Shown here in pieces: positions 7,915 to 14,906 of a stretch of DNA of 64,000 nt. Both the position numbers and the translations under genes were made by a program. The stretch comes from Botrimarina colliarenosi (GTDB lineage: Bacteria; Planctomycetota; Planctomycetia; Pirellulales; Lacipirellulaceae). Under the pieces are notes generated by a model. The model worked only from the letters and a program-made list of their open reading frames with translations. It was not told the DNA's origin and did not search any database. The stretch is from contig NZ_SJPR01000001.1 of the NCBI RefSeq assembly GCF_007859955.1, forward strand, positions 1,245,590 through 1,309,589, given 5' to 3'. Numbering within the stretch: position 1 is the stretch's first letter; each line of letters begins with the position of its first letter.

Positions 7915-8901
7915 ATGCACTACCGACGACTCGGCAAAACCGGCTTCGACGTCTCCGAAATCGCGCTCGGCACCTGGCAGGTCGGCGGCAAGTGGGGCGC
8001 GCCATTTGACGACGCCCTTGCCGAATCGATCCTCGACGCGGCGATCGATCGCGGCGTCAACTTCATCGACACCGCCGACGTTTATGGCGACCAGATGAGC
8101 GAGGCGGCGGTCGGTCGCGTCGTGCGGCGGCGGAGCGAAAAGGTCTACGTCGCCACAAAATGCGGGCGGCGGATCCGGCCCCACGTCGACGAGGGCTACA
8201 CCGTCGCGGCGCTGCGCGGCTTTGTCGAAGCGAGTCTCGCCAACTCGGGGCTCGAGACGCTTGACCTGATCCAGCTGCACTGCCCCCCGCCGGCGACTTA
8301 CTACCGGCCCGAAATCTTTGGGCTGTTCGACGACCTCAAGGCCGAGGGCAAGGTCCAGAACCTGGGGGTCAGCGTCGAGAAGGTCGAGGAGGCGCTCAAG
8401 GCGATCGAGTACCCGAACGTCACCACGATCCAGATCATCTTTAATCTCTTTAGGCAACGGCCGGCGGGGCTCTTCTTCCGCGAGGCGCAGGCCCGCGACA
8501 TCGGCGTCATCGTCCGGGTGCCGCTCGCCAGCGGGCTGCTGACCGGCAAGTTCGGCAAGGAGACGACGTTTGCCGAGGGGGACCACCGCCACTTCAATCG
8601 CGACGGCGCCGGCTTCGATAAGGGAGAGACCTTCGCGGGGATCCCCTACGACGTCGGTCTGCAGGCGGTCAACGAACTGCAAGACGTCTTCCCGGGCGAA
8701 ACCAACCTGGCGCAGGCCGCGCTCCGCTGGATCCTCGACCATCCGGCGGTCTCGACGGTGATCCCCGGCGCGTCGCGCGTCGAACAGATCGACAGCAACC
8801 TGTCCGCGTCCGAGCGGGCGCCGCTCAGTGAAGAGCAGCGGGCGAAGATCGACGCGATCTACGCGGCGCGGGTGAAGCCGTTGGTGCACCAGTTGTGGTG
8901 A
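7915..8901 (+). CDS. Aldo/keto reductase
   Basis: This 328-residue NAD(P)H-dependent oxidoreductase has the AKR (beta/alpha)8 barrel. The catalytic tetrad is visible: Asp52 and Tyr57 (IDTADVYG), Lys82 (VATKCG) and His122 (QLHCPP). Near the C terminus, RWILDHPAVSTVIPGA is the usual cofactor-binding region. The fold-start motif YRRLGKTGFDVSEIALGTW is typical of the YghZ/YdjG-like branch that reduces aldehydes or sugar-derived carbonyls; the substrate cannot be read from sequence. A four-base gap separates it from the next gene, so the two are probably co-transcribed. Confidence 0.92.
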   Translation: MHYRRLGKTGFDVSEIALGTWQVGGKWGAPFDDALAESILDAAIDRGVNFIDTADVYGDQMSEAAVGRVVRRRSEKVYVATKCGRRIRPHVDEGYTVAALRGFVEASLANSGLETLDLIQLHCPPPATYYRPEIFGLFDDLKAEGKVQNLGVSVEKVEEALKAIEYPNVTTIQIIFNLFRQRPAGLFFREAQARDIGVIVRVPLASGLLTGKFGKETTFAEGDHRHFNRDGAGFDKGETFAGIPYDVGLQAVNELQDVFPGETNLAQAALRWILDHPAVSTVIPGASRVEQIDSNLSASERAPLSEEQRAKIDAIYAARVKPLVHQLW

Positions 8902-8905
8902 AACA

Positions 8906-9634
8906 ATGACGAGCAAATCTCAAACGAGCCCGCTAGTGTCCAGTGCCTACGAAGTCTTTCAACCGTACCAATACGGCAATGACTTCGAATTGAATTCGAG
9001 TTTCCCCGACAACCAGCTACTGGCGGCTTTCGAAAGCACTCCGCTGCGATCACTAAGCCTTGCAGATTTCGGTAGGTACCCCTGCAAGGCTCTTACCACC
9101 TGGGGGAATGACCGTCACTTCCGCCACTTTCTGCCGCGAATGTTGGAGCTACTTCTTGACGACCCGTATGACGACCTGTGGCATCACGAGGTGTTTTTGG
9201 GAAAGCTTTCCTACGCACGCTGGTGGGACTGGTCTCCAGCCGAGCAAAGAGCGACCGGCTCCATCCTCGAACTAGTATGGCGTCAAATTATTGCGACCCC
9301 GCCTCGCTACGATCGAGACGACATCAGCGATTCATTCCTTTGCGCACTTAGCAACGCGAGAATGTCGCTAGAGGCACCGCTTGCCGACTGGCTAAATGAG
9401 AATACGATCGAATCCGTTCGACAGCTCGCGGCGTTTGTTGATCTCAACTTGGAGGATGTCCGAGATAAGAATCGGCTCTTCAACTCGTTTTGGGACCGTA
9501 GTTCCGCTGGCTATCAGGTGACGCTTTCTTGGATCACTTCGGGACCCGTCGCCAAACGGCTCTTGGAAAGACACGACTATTTAACGGCTGACCAACAGTT
9601 CGCAGCAATCCAGCTCGAAGCATTGGCCGAGTGA
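8906..9634 (+). CDS. Unknown protein of lower GC content
   Basis: This 242-residue soluble protein is rich in aromatic residues (Trp, Tyr, Phe) and acidic residues. It has no signal peptide or membrane segment, and I do not recognise its family. Conserved-looking parts are LTTWGNDRHFRHFLPRMLEL and ARWWDWSPAEQ. The start lies 4 bases after the aldo/keto reductase stop, with no strong ribosome-binding site, suggesting coupled translation. Base composition is visibly more A/T-rich and codon use more mixed than in neighbours, which hints at transfer. Proteins of this look are common as unassigned accessory genes. Confidence 0.75.
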   Translation: MTSKSQTSPLVSSAYEVFQPYQYGNDFELNSSFPDNQLLAAFESTPLRSLSLADFGRYPCKALTTWGNDRHFRHFLPRMLELLLDDPYDDLWHHEVFLGKLSYARWWDWSPAEQRATGSILELVWRQIIATPPRYDRDDISDSFLCALSNARMSLEAPLADWLNENTIESVRQLAAFVDLNLEDVRDKNRLFNSFWDRSSAGYQVTLSWITSGPVAKRLLERHDYLTADQQFAAIQLEALAE

Positions 9635-9638
9635 CCCA

Positions 9639-10577
9639 CTAGCTGCCAAGCCAACGATCATCCACCGCGGCGAAAACAACCTGTTCGCTTGGCATGCTGG
9701 CTAACTCGAAACGTTCCGCAAATTCCGTTGCCGACATCTCGCGCCGTCCGCCGAGGCCGCACCACTCGGCCAACAAGCCGATGACACGTTCTGGCGACAC
9801 CCCGCGGTCGCGGTAGTGCGAAAGCCGGGTGTCGCCGTGGCGTTTGGCGAGGCGGCGGCCGTCTTCGCCGACCACCAGCGGCAGGTGCGTGTACGCCGGC
9901 TCGGGGCCGAGGCCGAGCGCCCGGTACAGCAGCAACTGGCGCGAGGTGCAGCCGAGCAAGTCGTCGCCGCGGACGACTTGCGTCACCCCCTGGCGGGCGT
10001 CGTCCACCACGACGGCGAGTTGGTAGCTCGGCTGGCATTGCTTGGTCGCCACCAAGAAGTCGCCGACCTCAAGCTGCGGGTTGAAGGATTGCGGCCCGGC
10101 AAACGCGTCGTTGAACGGGACCGGCTCGTCGGGCGTCAGGAAACGCCACGAGACCTCCGGGTCGTCGAGCCGCGAAAGGTCGATCCGTTCGCCCGGCGCC
10201 GGCCGGCACGTGCCCGGATAGCGCAACTCGTGGTCGCCCGCGTGCGGCGCGCTGAGGCTCGCGGCGAGGATCTGCGAACGGGTGCAGCGGCACGGGTACG
10301 CGAGCCCGCGGCTGACGAGCCGCTCGAGCGCTGCCCGGTAAGGCGTCAGGTCGTCCGTCTGGCTGACCGGGCCGATGTCCCAGTCGAGGCCGAGCCACTG
10401 GAGGATCTCGATCGCCCCTTCGGAGGCGCCCGCTTTGACGCGAGGCCCGTCAAGGTCCTCAATCCGCAGCAGCACCCGCCACCCGTTCTGCCGAGCGAGA
10501 GCCCAGTTCACCAGGAACGTGCGGGCGTTCCCGAGGTGAAGGGCGCCGGTCGGCGACGGGGCGAGGCGGGTGAGCAT
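9639..10577 (-). CDS. gluQ: Glutamyl-Q tRNA(Asp) synthetase
   Basis: This 312-residue paralogue of the glutamyl-tRNA synthetase catalytic core charges glutamate onto the queuosine base of tRNA-Asp. The class I HIGH-type motif is HLGN (residues 14-17). The family's zinc site is present (Cys96, Cys98, Tyr120, Cys124 in CRCTR and YPGTC), and the KMSKS-type loop reads LAKRHGD. It lacks the anticodon-binding domain of true GltX, as expected from its length. I chose the ATG at 10577 because the fold begins MLTRLAPSPTG. It runs convergently into the preceding unknown gene with only four bases between stops. Confidence 0.92.
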   Translation of the reverse strand: MLTRLAPSPTGALHLGNARTFLVNWALARQNGWRVLLRIEDLDGPRVKAGASEGAIEILQWLGLDWDIGPVSQTDDLTPYRAALERLVSRGLAYPCRCTRSQILAASLSAPHAGDHELRYPGTCRPAPGERIDLSRLDDPEVSWRFLTPDEPVPFNDAFAGPQSFNPQLEVGDFLVATKQCQPSYQLAVVVDDARQGVTQVVRGDDLLGCTSRQLLLYRALGLGPEPAYTHLPLVVGEDGRRLAKRHGDTRLSHYRDRGVSPERVIGLLAEWCGLGGRREMSATEFAERFELASMPSEQVVFAAVDDRWLGS

Positions 10578-10584
10578 TGAAAGC

Positions 10585-10645
10585 GTGAGACCTGAGGGAG
10601 GAGGCTTGAGTGTTGCGCACTCAGGCCTCAAGACTCAAGCCTCAC
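10585..10645. repeat. Intergenic palindrome
   Basis: Two 28-base arms around TTGCG read GTGAGACCTGAGGG..., with the other strand beginning GTGAGGCTTGAGTC.... About 21 of 28 positions match, and several mismatches would be G-U pairs in RNA. It fills the gap between the ALDH stop and the gluQ start and is built from repeats of a CTTGAG-like unit. Confidence 0.7.
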
Positions 10646-10654
10646 CCCTTCCTT

Positions 10655-12190
10655 TTACACGTCGAACTTCACGCCTTGCGCCAGCGGCAGGGCGTCGCCG
10701 TAGTTGACGGTCGTTGTCGAGCGACGCATGTACTGCTTCCAGCTGTCGGAGCCGCTCTCGCGGCCGCCGCCGGTCTGCTTCTCGCCGCCGAAGGCGCCGC
10801 CAATCTCGGCGCCCGAGGTGCCGATGTTGACGTTGGCGATGCCACAGTCGCTGCCGGCGGGGCCGGTGAAGCGGCCCGCTTCGCGGACGTCGCTGGTGAA
10901 GATCGCCGACGACAGGCCCTGCGGAACGCCGTTCTGCAGCATCATCGCCTCGTCGAACGTCTCGTAGGTGAGCACGTAGGTGAGCGGGGCGAAGGTCTCG
11001 TCGAGCACCACCTCCGACTGCGCCGGCATCCGCACCAAGGCGGGCGTGACGTAGTAGCCGCCGGCCGGCACGCCGGCCGTGACGCGGTCACCGCCGCAGA
11101 CGACCTCGCCCCCCTGCTGGGCCGCGGCGGCGAGGGTGGTCTGCATCTTGTTGAATGCGGCTTGGTTCACCAGCGGGCCGACGAGGACGCCCTCTTCGGT
11201 CGGGTCGCCGATCGACAGCGTGCCGTACGCCTTCGTGAGGCGGCCGACCAATTCATCGGCGACCGACGTGTGGGCGATGATCCGCCGCAGGCTGGTGCAG
11301 CGCTGGCCGGCCGTGCCGACCGCGGCGAAGACGATGCCCCGGACGGCGAGGTCGAGGTCGGCCGACGGGGTGACGATCATCGCGTTGTTGCCGCCCAGCT
11401 CGAGCAGGCTCTGCCCGAGACGGCCGCCGACAACAGTCGCCACCTTACGGCCCATCGGGATCGACCCCGTCGCGGAGACCAGCGGGACGCCTTCATTCGC
11501 CGCGAGCGCGGCGCCCGTCTCGGCGCCGCCGTTGACGACGCACGACAGCGCGGCGGGGGCCTCGTCCATCGTCGCCGCGGCGCGGAGCACCATCTCGTGG
11601 CATGCCAGCGAGATCAGCGGCGTCTGCTCCGAGGGCTTCCAGACGATCGCGTCGCCGCACACCAGGGCGATCATCGCGTTCCACGCCCAAACGGCGCAGG
11701 GGAAGTTGAACGCGGAGATGACGCCCACCACGCCGAGCGGATGCCACTGCTCGAGGAGTTGGTGCTCGGGCCGCTCGCTGGCGATCGTGAGGCCGTATAG
11801 CTGTCGGCTGAGGCCGACCGCGAAGTCGCAGACGTCGATCCACTCCTGGACCTCGCCCTCAGCTTCGGAGGGGGTCTTGCCCGCTTCGAGGGTGATCAGC
11901 TTGGCGAGGTCGGCCTTGTTCTGCCGCGCCATCTCACCGATCCGCAGCACGAGCTGTCCGCGGATCGGGGCGGGGACGGTGCGCCATTTGAGGAACGCCT
12001 CGTGCGCGGCGCTGACCGCGGCCGCGACGTCGTCCGGAGCGGCCGCGCCGCACTTGCCGGTCGATGCGCCATCGATGGGCGAGCAGGGGTCGAAGGCCTC
12101 GCCGCCGCCAAGCGTGTAGGCGTCGCCAATCGCCAAGCCGGGGCGGGCGCCGTTGATGAGGGCGGGGAGCAGATTCGTGGGTAGGTCCAT
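10655..12190 (-). CDS. ALDH7-type alpha-aminoadipic semialdehyde dehydrogenase
   Basis: This 511-residue aldehyde dehydrogenase has catalytic Cys298 (GTAGQRCTS), the general base Glu264 (LLELGGNN) and the oxyanion Asn162 (SAFNFP). The motifs SAFNFPCAVWAWN, GTAGQRCTSLRR and NVNIGTSGAEIGGAFGGEK are typical of the ALDH7/AmaB branch. That branch oxidises alpha-aminoadipic semialdehyde (in equilibrium with piperideine-6-carboxylate) to aminoadipate in lysine breakdown. Immediately upstream on the same strand is a lysine/saccharopine dehydrogenase homologue, then a DUF1338 protein. Together they support the lysine assignment over a generic aldehyde dehydrogenase role. Confidence 0.9.
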   Translation of the reverse strand: MDLPTNLLPALINGARPGLAIGDAYTLGGGEAFDPCSPIDGASTGKCGAAAPDDVAAAVSAAHEAFLKWRTVPAPIRGQLVLRIGEMARQNKADLAKLITLEAGKTPSEAEGEVQEWIDVCDFAVGLSRQLYGLTIASERPEHQLLEQWHPLGVVGVISAFNFPCAVWAWNAMIALVCGDAIVWKPSEQTPLISLACHEMVLRAAATMDEAPAALSCVVNGGAETGAALAANEGVPLVSATGSIPMGRKVATVVGGRLGQSLLELGGNNAMIVTPSADLDLAVRGIVFAAVGTAGQRCTSLRRIIAHTSVADELVGRLTKAYGTLSIGDPTEEGVLVGPLVNQAAFNKMQTTLAAAAQQGGEVVCGGDRVTAGVPAGGYYVTPALVRMPAQSEVVLDETFAPLTYVLTYETFDEAMMLQNGVPQGLSSAIFTSDVREAGRFTGPAGSDCGIANVNIGTSGAEIGGAFGGEKQTGGGRESGSDSWKQYMRRSTTTVNYGDALPLAQGVKFDV

Positions 12191-12212
12191 CCGATTACAC
12201 CTGAGTTAAGTA

Positions 12213-12336
12213 GTTACCACGACGGACACGACGAGCACGCCGGCCAACCCGAGGTGCTTGCTCTAGTGGCTTACCAAATGGTTAGAGAGTCTCCCAGTGA
12301 CGGGCCGTCGTGTCCTTCGTGCCCGTCGTGGTTAAC
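12213..12336. repeat. Intergenic palindrome of periodic 10-12-base units
   Basis: The left arm (12213-12239) reads GTTACCACGACGGACACGAC. The right arm on the other strand (12336-12306) reads GTTAACCACGACGGGCACGA. Both consist of repeated CACGAcGG-like units. It lies between the saccharopine-dehydrogenase-like stop and the ALDH start. Confidence 0.75.
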
Positions 12337-12352
12337 CCTCAACCTAACCGAT

Positions 12353-13474
12353 CTAAGTCGCGGCGATCGGCGCGCGGACGCTCATCGCCTTCGCGTACGG
12401 CTCGCCGAACGGGTTCGCCTCGAAGTCGGCGAGCTTCACGTCTTCCTGACGCACGAAGCCCTTCGACGGCAGCTGGCCGCGGCGGTGGAGATCGACGACG
12501 CAGCACATGCTGGTGGCGGTGGTGATCTGGATCGAACTCGCCTCGAGGCCGTGCACCTTACCGTGGTACACCTTGCGGGCGTCGGCGACCTGCTCGTAGC
12601 GGTCACCCTTCCAGCCGGTGACGGTGCTGAAGATCAGCACGACATCCTGGTTGGTGCAGGGGATCGCCTCTTCCATCAGCTTCTTCAGCAGGTCGCGGTT
12701 GTCGTAGAACCGCAGGCCGTGCAGCAAGAACATCATCAGCTCGCGGTGGCCCGTGTAACGGACCGTCTTGTAGTCGAGCTCGTTGACGCGTCCCGCGAGG
12801 GTCTCGCACAGCGTGCCGAGACCGCCGGAGGTGTTGAAGGCCTCGTAGTCAACGCCGTCGAGGGCGAAGTGCTCGAGGCCCTCCATCGGCTGCAGGTGCA
12901 TCTGCTTGCCGTCGCTGATCGCTTCGCACGGGTTGCAGTACTCGTTGATGAGGCCGTCGGTCGACCACGTCAGGTTGTACTTGAGGTGGTTGGTCGGGTA
13001 GAGCGGCAGGGCGCCGACGCGCATCTTGACGCGGTCGAGCTTGTCGAAGCCCTGGCAGAGGTCGTGGGCAAGGATCCCGATGTAGCCCGGCGCCAAGCCG
13101 CACTGTGGCATGAAGATCTGTCCCTCGGCGGCGCGCTCGGCGATCGTCCGCACGGCGTGCGTCGTGGCGACATCCTCGGTGAGGTCGAAGTAGCTGACCC
13201 CCGCCTCGAGGGCCGCCACGGCGATCCCCTCGTTCTGGTCGAATGAGCAGGCCGAGATCACCGCCTTGCGTCCCTTGCAGGCCGCGACGACCTCGTCGTG
13301 ATTGGTGACGTTCACCACCTTGGCGGTGACGCCGGGCGTCTCGGCCACGAGCGCGTCGCAAGCGCCTTGGGCGATGTCGCCGACCAAGACGTCGTAGTCG
13401 CCCGACAGGTGCAGCATCCGCGCGATGCCGCGGCCAATCTTGCCGGCGCCGAGAATCAGGACGGGGTACTTCAA
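12353..13474 (-). CDS. Lysine 6-dehydrogenase / saccharopine dehydrogenase homologue
   Basis: This 373-residue protein of the saccharopine dehydrogenase family starts with an NAD(P)-binding Rossmann motif (LILGAGKIGRGIA, residues 6-18). It carries the family's mid-region PQCGLAPGYIGILAHDL and WSTDGLINEYCNPC. L-lysine 6-dehydrogenase and LYS9-type saccharopine dehydrogenase share this fold and length, and both yield aminoadipic semialdehyde, so I cannot choose between them. Its place between the ALDH7 and DUF1338 genes supports lysine catabolism. No lysine-ketoglutarate reductase is seen nearby, which slightly favours the direct lysine dehydrogenase. Confidence 0.82.
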   Translation of the reverse strand: MKYPVLILGAGKIGRGIARMLHLSGDYDVLVGDIAQGACDALVAETPGVTAKVVNVTNHDEVVAACKGRKAVISACSFDQNEGIAVAALEAGVSYFDLTEDVATTHAVRTIAERAAEGQIFMPQCGLAPGYIGILAHDLCQGFDKLDRVKMRVGALPLYPTNHLKYNLTWSTDGLINEYCNPCEAISDGKQMHLQPMEGLEHFALDGVDYEAFNTSGGLGTLCETLAGRVNELDYKTVRYTGHRELMMFLLHGLRFYDNRDLLKKLMEEAIPCTNQDVVLIFSTVTGWKGDRYEQVADARKVYHGKVHGLEASSIQITTATSMCCVVDLHRRGQLPSKGFVRQEDVKLADFEANPFGEPYAKAMSVRAPIAAT

Positions 13475-13515
13475 GGGAAGCTCGCTGGAATAAAAGGGAA
13501 GGACTATCGGTAGTT

Positions 13516-13608
13516 GGCTGTCAGCGATCAGCTATCAGCGGTCAGCTGAAAAGTCGCTGGCGCTTGAGCTGAAGGCTGATCGCTGAAAGCTGACCGCTAA
13601 GCGTCAGC
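13516..13608. repeat. Intergenic palindrome built from AGCTGA-type units
   Basis: The left arm around 13516-13549 (GGCTGTCAGCGATCAGCTAT) faces a right arm at 13565-13603 made of the same 7-8-base CTGA units. The right arm overlaps the end of the DUF1338 gene: its TGA stop (13604-13606, minus strand) lies within the repeat edge. Confidence 0.7.
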
Positions 13609-14407
13609 GCTTGGCGTCAGTCGACTCGAAAATCTTGTCCGCGCTCGCGGCGACGAACCCCGGGTACAGCTCGCCCGACTCGGTCGGGTAGCGCTTCGCG
13701 AATTCGTAGTAACAGGTCGGGACCTCGTGCGTGTCGCCGCCGGCGAACTCGATCGGCATCCGGTCGGCGAGCGTCGAGCCTTGCTCCAGCAGCACGGCGG
13801 GGGTCCCCTTCACGCGGCCGCCCGAGTCGTTGACTTGGTAGCCGAGGCCTTCGACGACCTGCAGCACCTCTTCGACGCTGGTCGTCTTCTCGAGGTAGTT
13901 GATGCCGATCGTGAAATGGTTGGGGCGGATACCGATCGACGCCACCCAGGCGGCGTACTCGCTCTCGGCCTGCAGGGTTTGGTAGTCCTCCCAGCTGACG
14001 GGTTCCCACAACGGGCCGGCCCACAGGACGCTCGGGTCAGCGACCCGCGCCGGATCGACTTGGGCGGCGAGCCCCTCGAGGATCTTCGCCGCGGCGGGGG
14101 AAAGCTCGTTCACCCGCAATTCGGAGAGGAACACGCGCGGCAGTTCCGGCTCGGGCGGCAAGTAGCCGTAGGCCGAGAGCTTCTTGTCCTTGAAGTCGTA
14201 CGGCTCGTAGGGCGTGTAGCCGACGGCCAACAGGTGGGGCTCCAACGCCTTCAGCCCGATCGGCTCGAGGGCCAGCGTCCGGAACGCGACGTGGTCGTTG
14301 ACGACCCGCTCGCCGCGGTCCTCAAAGGCCGATTTAATCCGCCCGGCCTGGGGCGTCATGGCGACATAATCGGACCAGAGATGATCGAAAAACTCGTTGG
14401 CGTTCAT
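13604..14407 (-). CDS. DUF1338 protein, HglS-like 2-oxoadipate dioxygenase/decarboxylase
   Basis: This 267-residue member of DUF1338 has the VOC fold. Characterised members (HglS of Pseudomonas putida and plant homologues) are Fe(II) enzymes that convert 2-oxoadipate to D-2-hydroxyglutarate in lysine catabolism. The expected metal-site pattern is visible: His39 with Arg43 four residues on (DHVAFRT), His164 (RPNHFTIG) and Glu235 (CYYEFAKRY). I chose the ATG at 14407 because the family starts near MNANEFFDHLW; an upstream in-frame ATG adds 12 residues. It is the first gene of a minus-strand set with the dehydrogenase and ALDH7 genes. The protein is shorter than the longer proteobacterial HglS. 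Confidence 0.85.
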   Translation of the reverse strand: MNANEFFDHLWSDYVAMTPQAGRIKSAFEDRGERVVNDHVAFRTLALEPIGLKALEPHLLAVGYTPYEPYDFKDKKLSAYGYLPPEPELPRVFLSELRVNELSPAAAKILEGLAAQVDPARVADPSVLWAGPLWEPVSWEDYQTLQAESEYAAWVASIGIRPNHFTIGINYLEKTTSVEEVLQVVEGLGYQVNDSGGRVKGTPAVLLEQGSTLADRMPIEFAGGDTHEVPTCYYEFAKRYPTESGELYPGFVAASADKIFESTDAKR

Positions 14408-14567
14408 GCTGCGCCCTCCTGAGAGGCGACCTAGCGGGATCAAAACCGTTCCCGTTCATGCTAGTCCAGCGCACAACCGCGAAGAAGAGTCGCCAGTGCG
14501 CACGTGAACCGCGCCGCTGCGTGAATTGGTGGCCTATCACTAACTATTTTATCGGGAAATGAGGGTC

Positions 14568-14654
14568 ACTCCCGGCGCTGGCGCTTAGGGCTCAAACTCT
14601 CTGGCGATGCCTCCACACCGCGGGTCGGGAGCCTTAAGCGCCAGCGCCGGGAGT
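14568..14654. repeat. Perfect 20-bp inverted repeat
   Basis: ACTCCCGGCGCTGGCGCTTA at 14568-14587 is exactly complementary to 14635-14654, around a 47-base loop. It lies in the gap of about 330 bases between the divergent DUF1338 and SRP RNA genes, so here the palindrome is in a shared upstream region. The rest of that gap holds no gene. Confidence 0.85.
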
Positions 14655-14700
14655 AGCGCCAAAACCAGCCCCGCCCACCGCCACCCCGCCATGCACCCGT

Positions 14701-14730
14701 TTGACGGTTGGCGGCGGGGCGCCTCATACT
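14701..14730 (+). promoter_or_regulatory. Candidate promoter of the SRP RNA gene
   Basis: TTGACG (14701-14706) is followed, 18 bases on, by CATACT (14725-14730). This places transcription start close to 14737, which is where the folded SRP RNA begins. The agreement of promoter position and RNA end is the main support. Confidence 0.6.
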
Positions 14731-14736
14731 TCGGGG

Positions 14737-14856
14737 CCGTCGGTGGCCGGCGAGGGGTCTCTGCGACGGGGGCCTCGCGAACCTGGTCAGGGTGGAAACG
14801 CAGCAGCCATAAGCATGCGTCCACGGGTGTGGGGGCCCCTCGCCCGCCGCCGACGG
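14737..14856 (+). ncRNA. ffs: Signal recognition particle RNA (small bacterial type)
   Basis: The apical SRP core is recognisable near 14795-14812: CCTGGTCAGG, then GGAAACGCAGCAGCC, the asymmetric and symmetric loops bound by the Ffh M domain. The 5' segment (CCGTCGG...CGGCGAGGGG) pairs with the 3' segment (CCCCTCGCCCG...CCGACGG), giving one long hairpin of about 120 nt with no Alu domain. A TTTCTT tract follows. It lies just upstream of dnaX, a common neighbour of ffs in bacteria. The exact ends are inferred from the fold. A dnaX start at 14607 would overlap this RNA and is rejected. Confidence 0.88.
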
Positions 14857-14906
14857 TTTCTTGTGGTCCACGGGACCGAAGGGCCTCCTACAACGACTGC
14901 CGTTCG

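Noticed and set aside
14607-14906. An N-terminal extension of dnaX by 100 codons
   Set aside because: It would translate the SRP RNA gene and its promoter, and the protein would not align with the family, which starts near YVVVARRYRPQTF.
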